Shown: positions 63,910 to 64,000 of the stretch, piece by piece
Numbering within the stretch: position 1 is the stretch's first letter
How the letters are laid out: the number at the start of each line of letters is the position of its first letter
Source: Hyphomicrobiaceae bacterium
GTDB lineage: Bacteria; Pseudomonadota; Alphaproteobacteria; Rhizobiales; Hyphomicrobiaceae
NCBI GenBank assembly: GCA_020638035.1
Contig: JACKJI010000004.1
Coordinates: 139,313 to 203,312 of the forward strand
Length of the DNA stretch: 64,000 nt
Reading direction: 5' to 3'
Position numbers and translations under genes: made by a program
The notes under the pieces: model-generated
Told to the model about the DNA's origin: nothing
Database searches by the model: none
Seen by the model: the letters and a program-made list of their open reading frames with translations, nothing else

Positions 63910-64000
63910 GTGCATCATGCGCCGAACGTCGTCGTCGTCATGGCGACCTACAACGGCGTGTCATTTCTCCGGCAGCAGGTGGAAAGCATTCTAGGCGGTG
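63910..64000 (+). CDS. GT2-family glycosyltransferase, 5' end
   Basis: Only the first 30 codons are in the window, from GTG 63910. They read VVVVMATYNGVSFLRQQVESILGG, the nucleotide-binding start of GT2 (GT-A fold) glycosyltransferases such as rhamnosyl or glucosyl transferases. It continues the glycosyltransferase cluster beyond the right edge. Confidence 0.8.
   Translation, partial: MHHAPNVVVVMATYNGVSFLRQQVESILGG

Noticed and set aside
1..64000. CRISPR array, insertion sequence, integrase or prophage
   Set aside because: I looked for regularly spaced repeats, transposase motifs and phage genes on both strands and saw none.

Overview
This is a GC-rich window from an alphaproteobacterium, probably of the order Hyphomicrobiales (Rhizobiales). 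The evidence is the F1 ATP synthase operon atpHAGDC without F0 genes, the order ctaC-ctaD-ctaB-small protein-ctaG-ctaE-DUF983-SURF1-thrC-M16 peptidase, an IalB-family protein, an HscT-like ThrB homoserine kinase and an ialB/rppH-type neighbourhood. Genus is an inference; no rRNA is present.

Left part (1-10.2 kb): a frameshifted CapA remnant, a DUF4112 protein coupled to a transaldolase-like aldolase, priA, a secreted HExxH protein, a frameshifted acetyltransferase, an 865-residue coiled-coil PilZ protein and an alpha/beta-hydrolase-OsmC fusion.

Energy block (10.4-32 kb): atpHAGD, a small acidic CxxC protein, atpC and a clear terminator; then a secreted caspase-like/FGE-sulfatase protein, rppH, a rhodanese and an IalB protein; then the aa3 cytochrome oxidase operon. 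That operon carries two tandem UbiA/CtaB-type genes and a 59-residue membrane protein, and runs on into DUF983, SURF1, thrC, an M16 peptidase, an acetyltransferase and a membrane-bound PAS-GGDEF-EAL protein with a long proline/alanine-rich tail.

Housekeeping block (36-47 kb): yqgE, a DsbD-N-like protein, peroxiredoxin, rnhA-thrB, ispH, a lipoprotein, an aminotransferase, folD, DUF167 and yggT, closed by a tRNA-Ala(CGC).

Right part (47.8-64 kb, continuing off the end): downstream of the tRNA lies a tightly coupled operon of at least twelve plus-strand genes. It holds two COG4671-like GT-B glycosyltransferases (the first fused to an APH-fold kinase), two GT4 glycosyltransferases, an MsbA-like ABC exporter, two more APH-fold proteins, a NarL-type two-component system, and a MacA/MacB-like adaptor, ATPase and permease. 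A GT2 glycosyltransferase begins at the right edge. I read this as an undescribed assembly, phosphorylation and export system for a glycan or glycosylated metabolite, with its own regulator. It is the most interesting part of the window; the product cannot be read from sequence.
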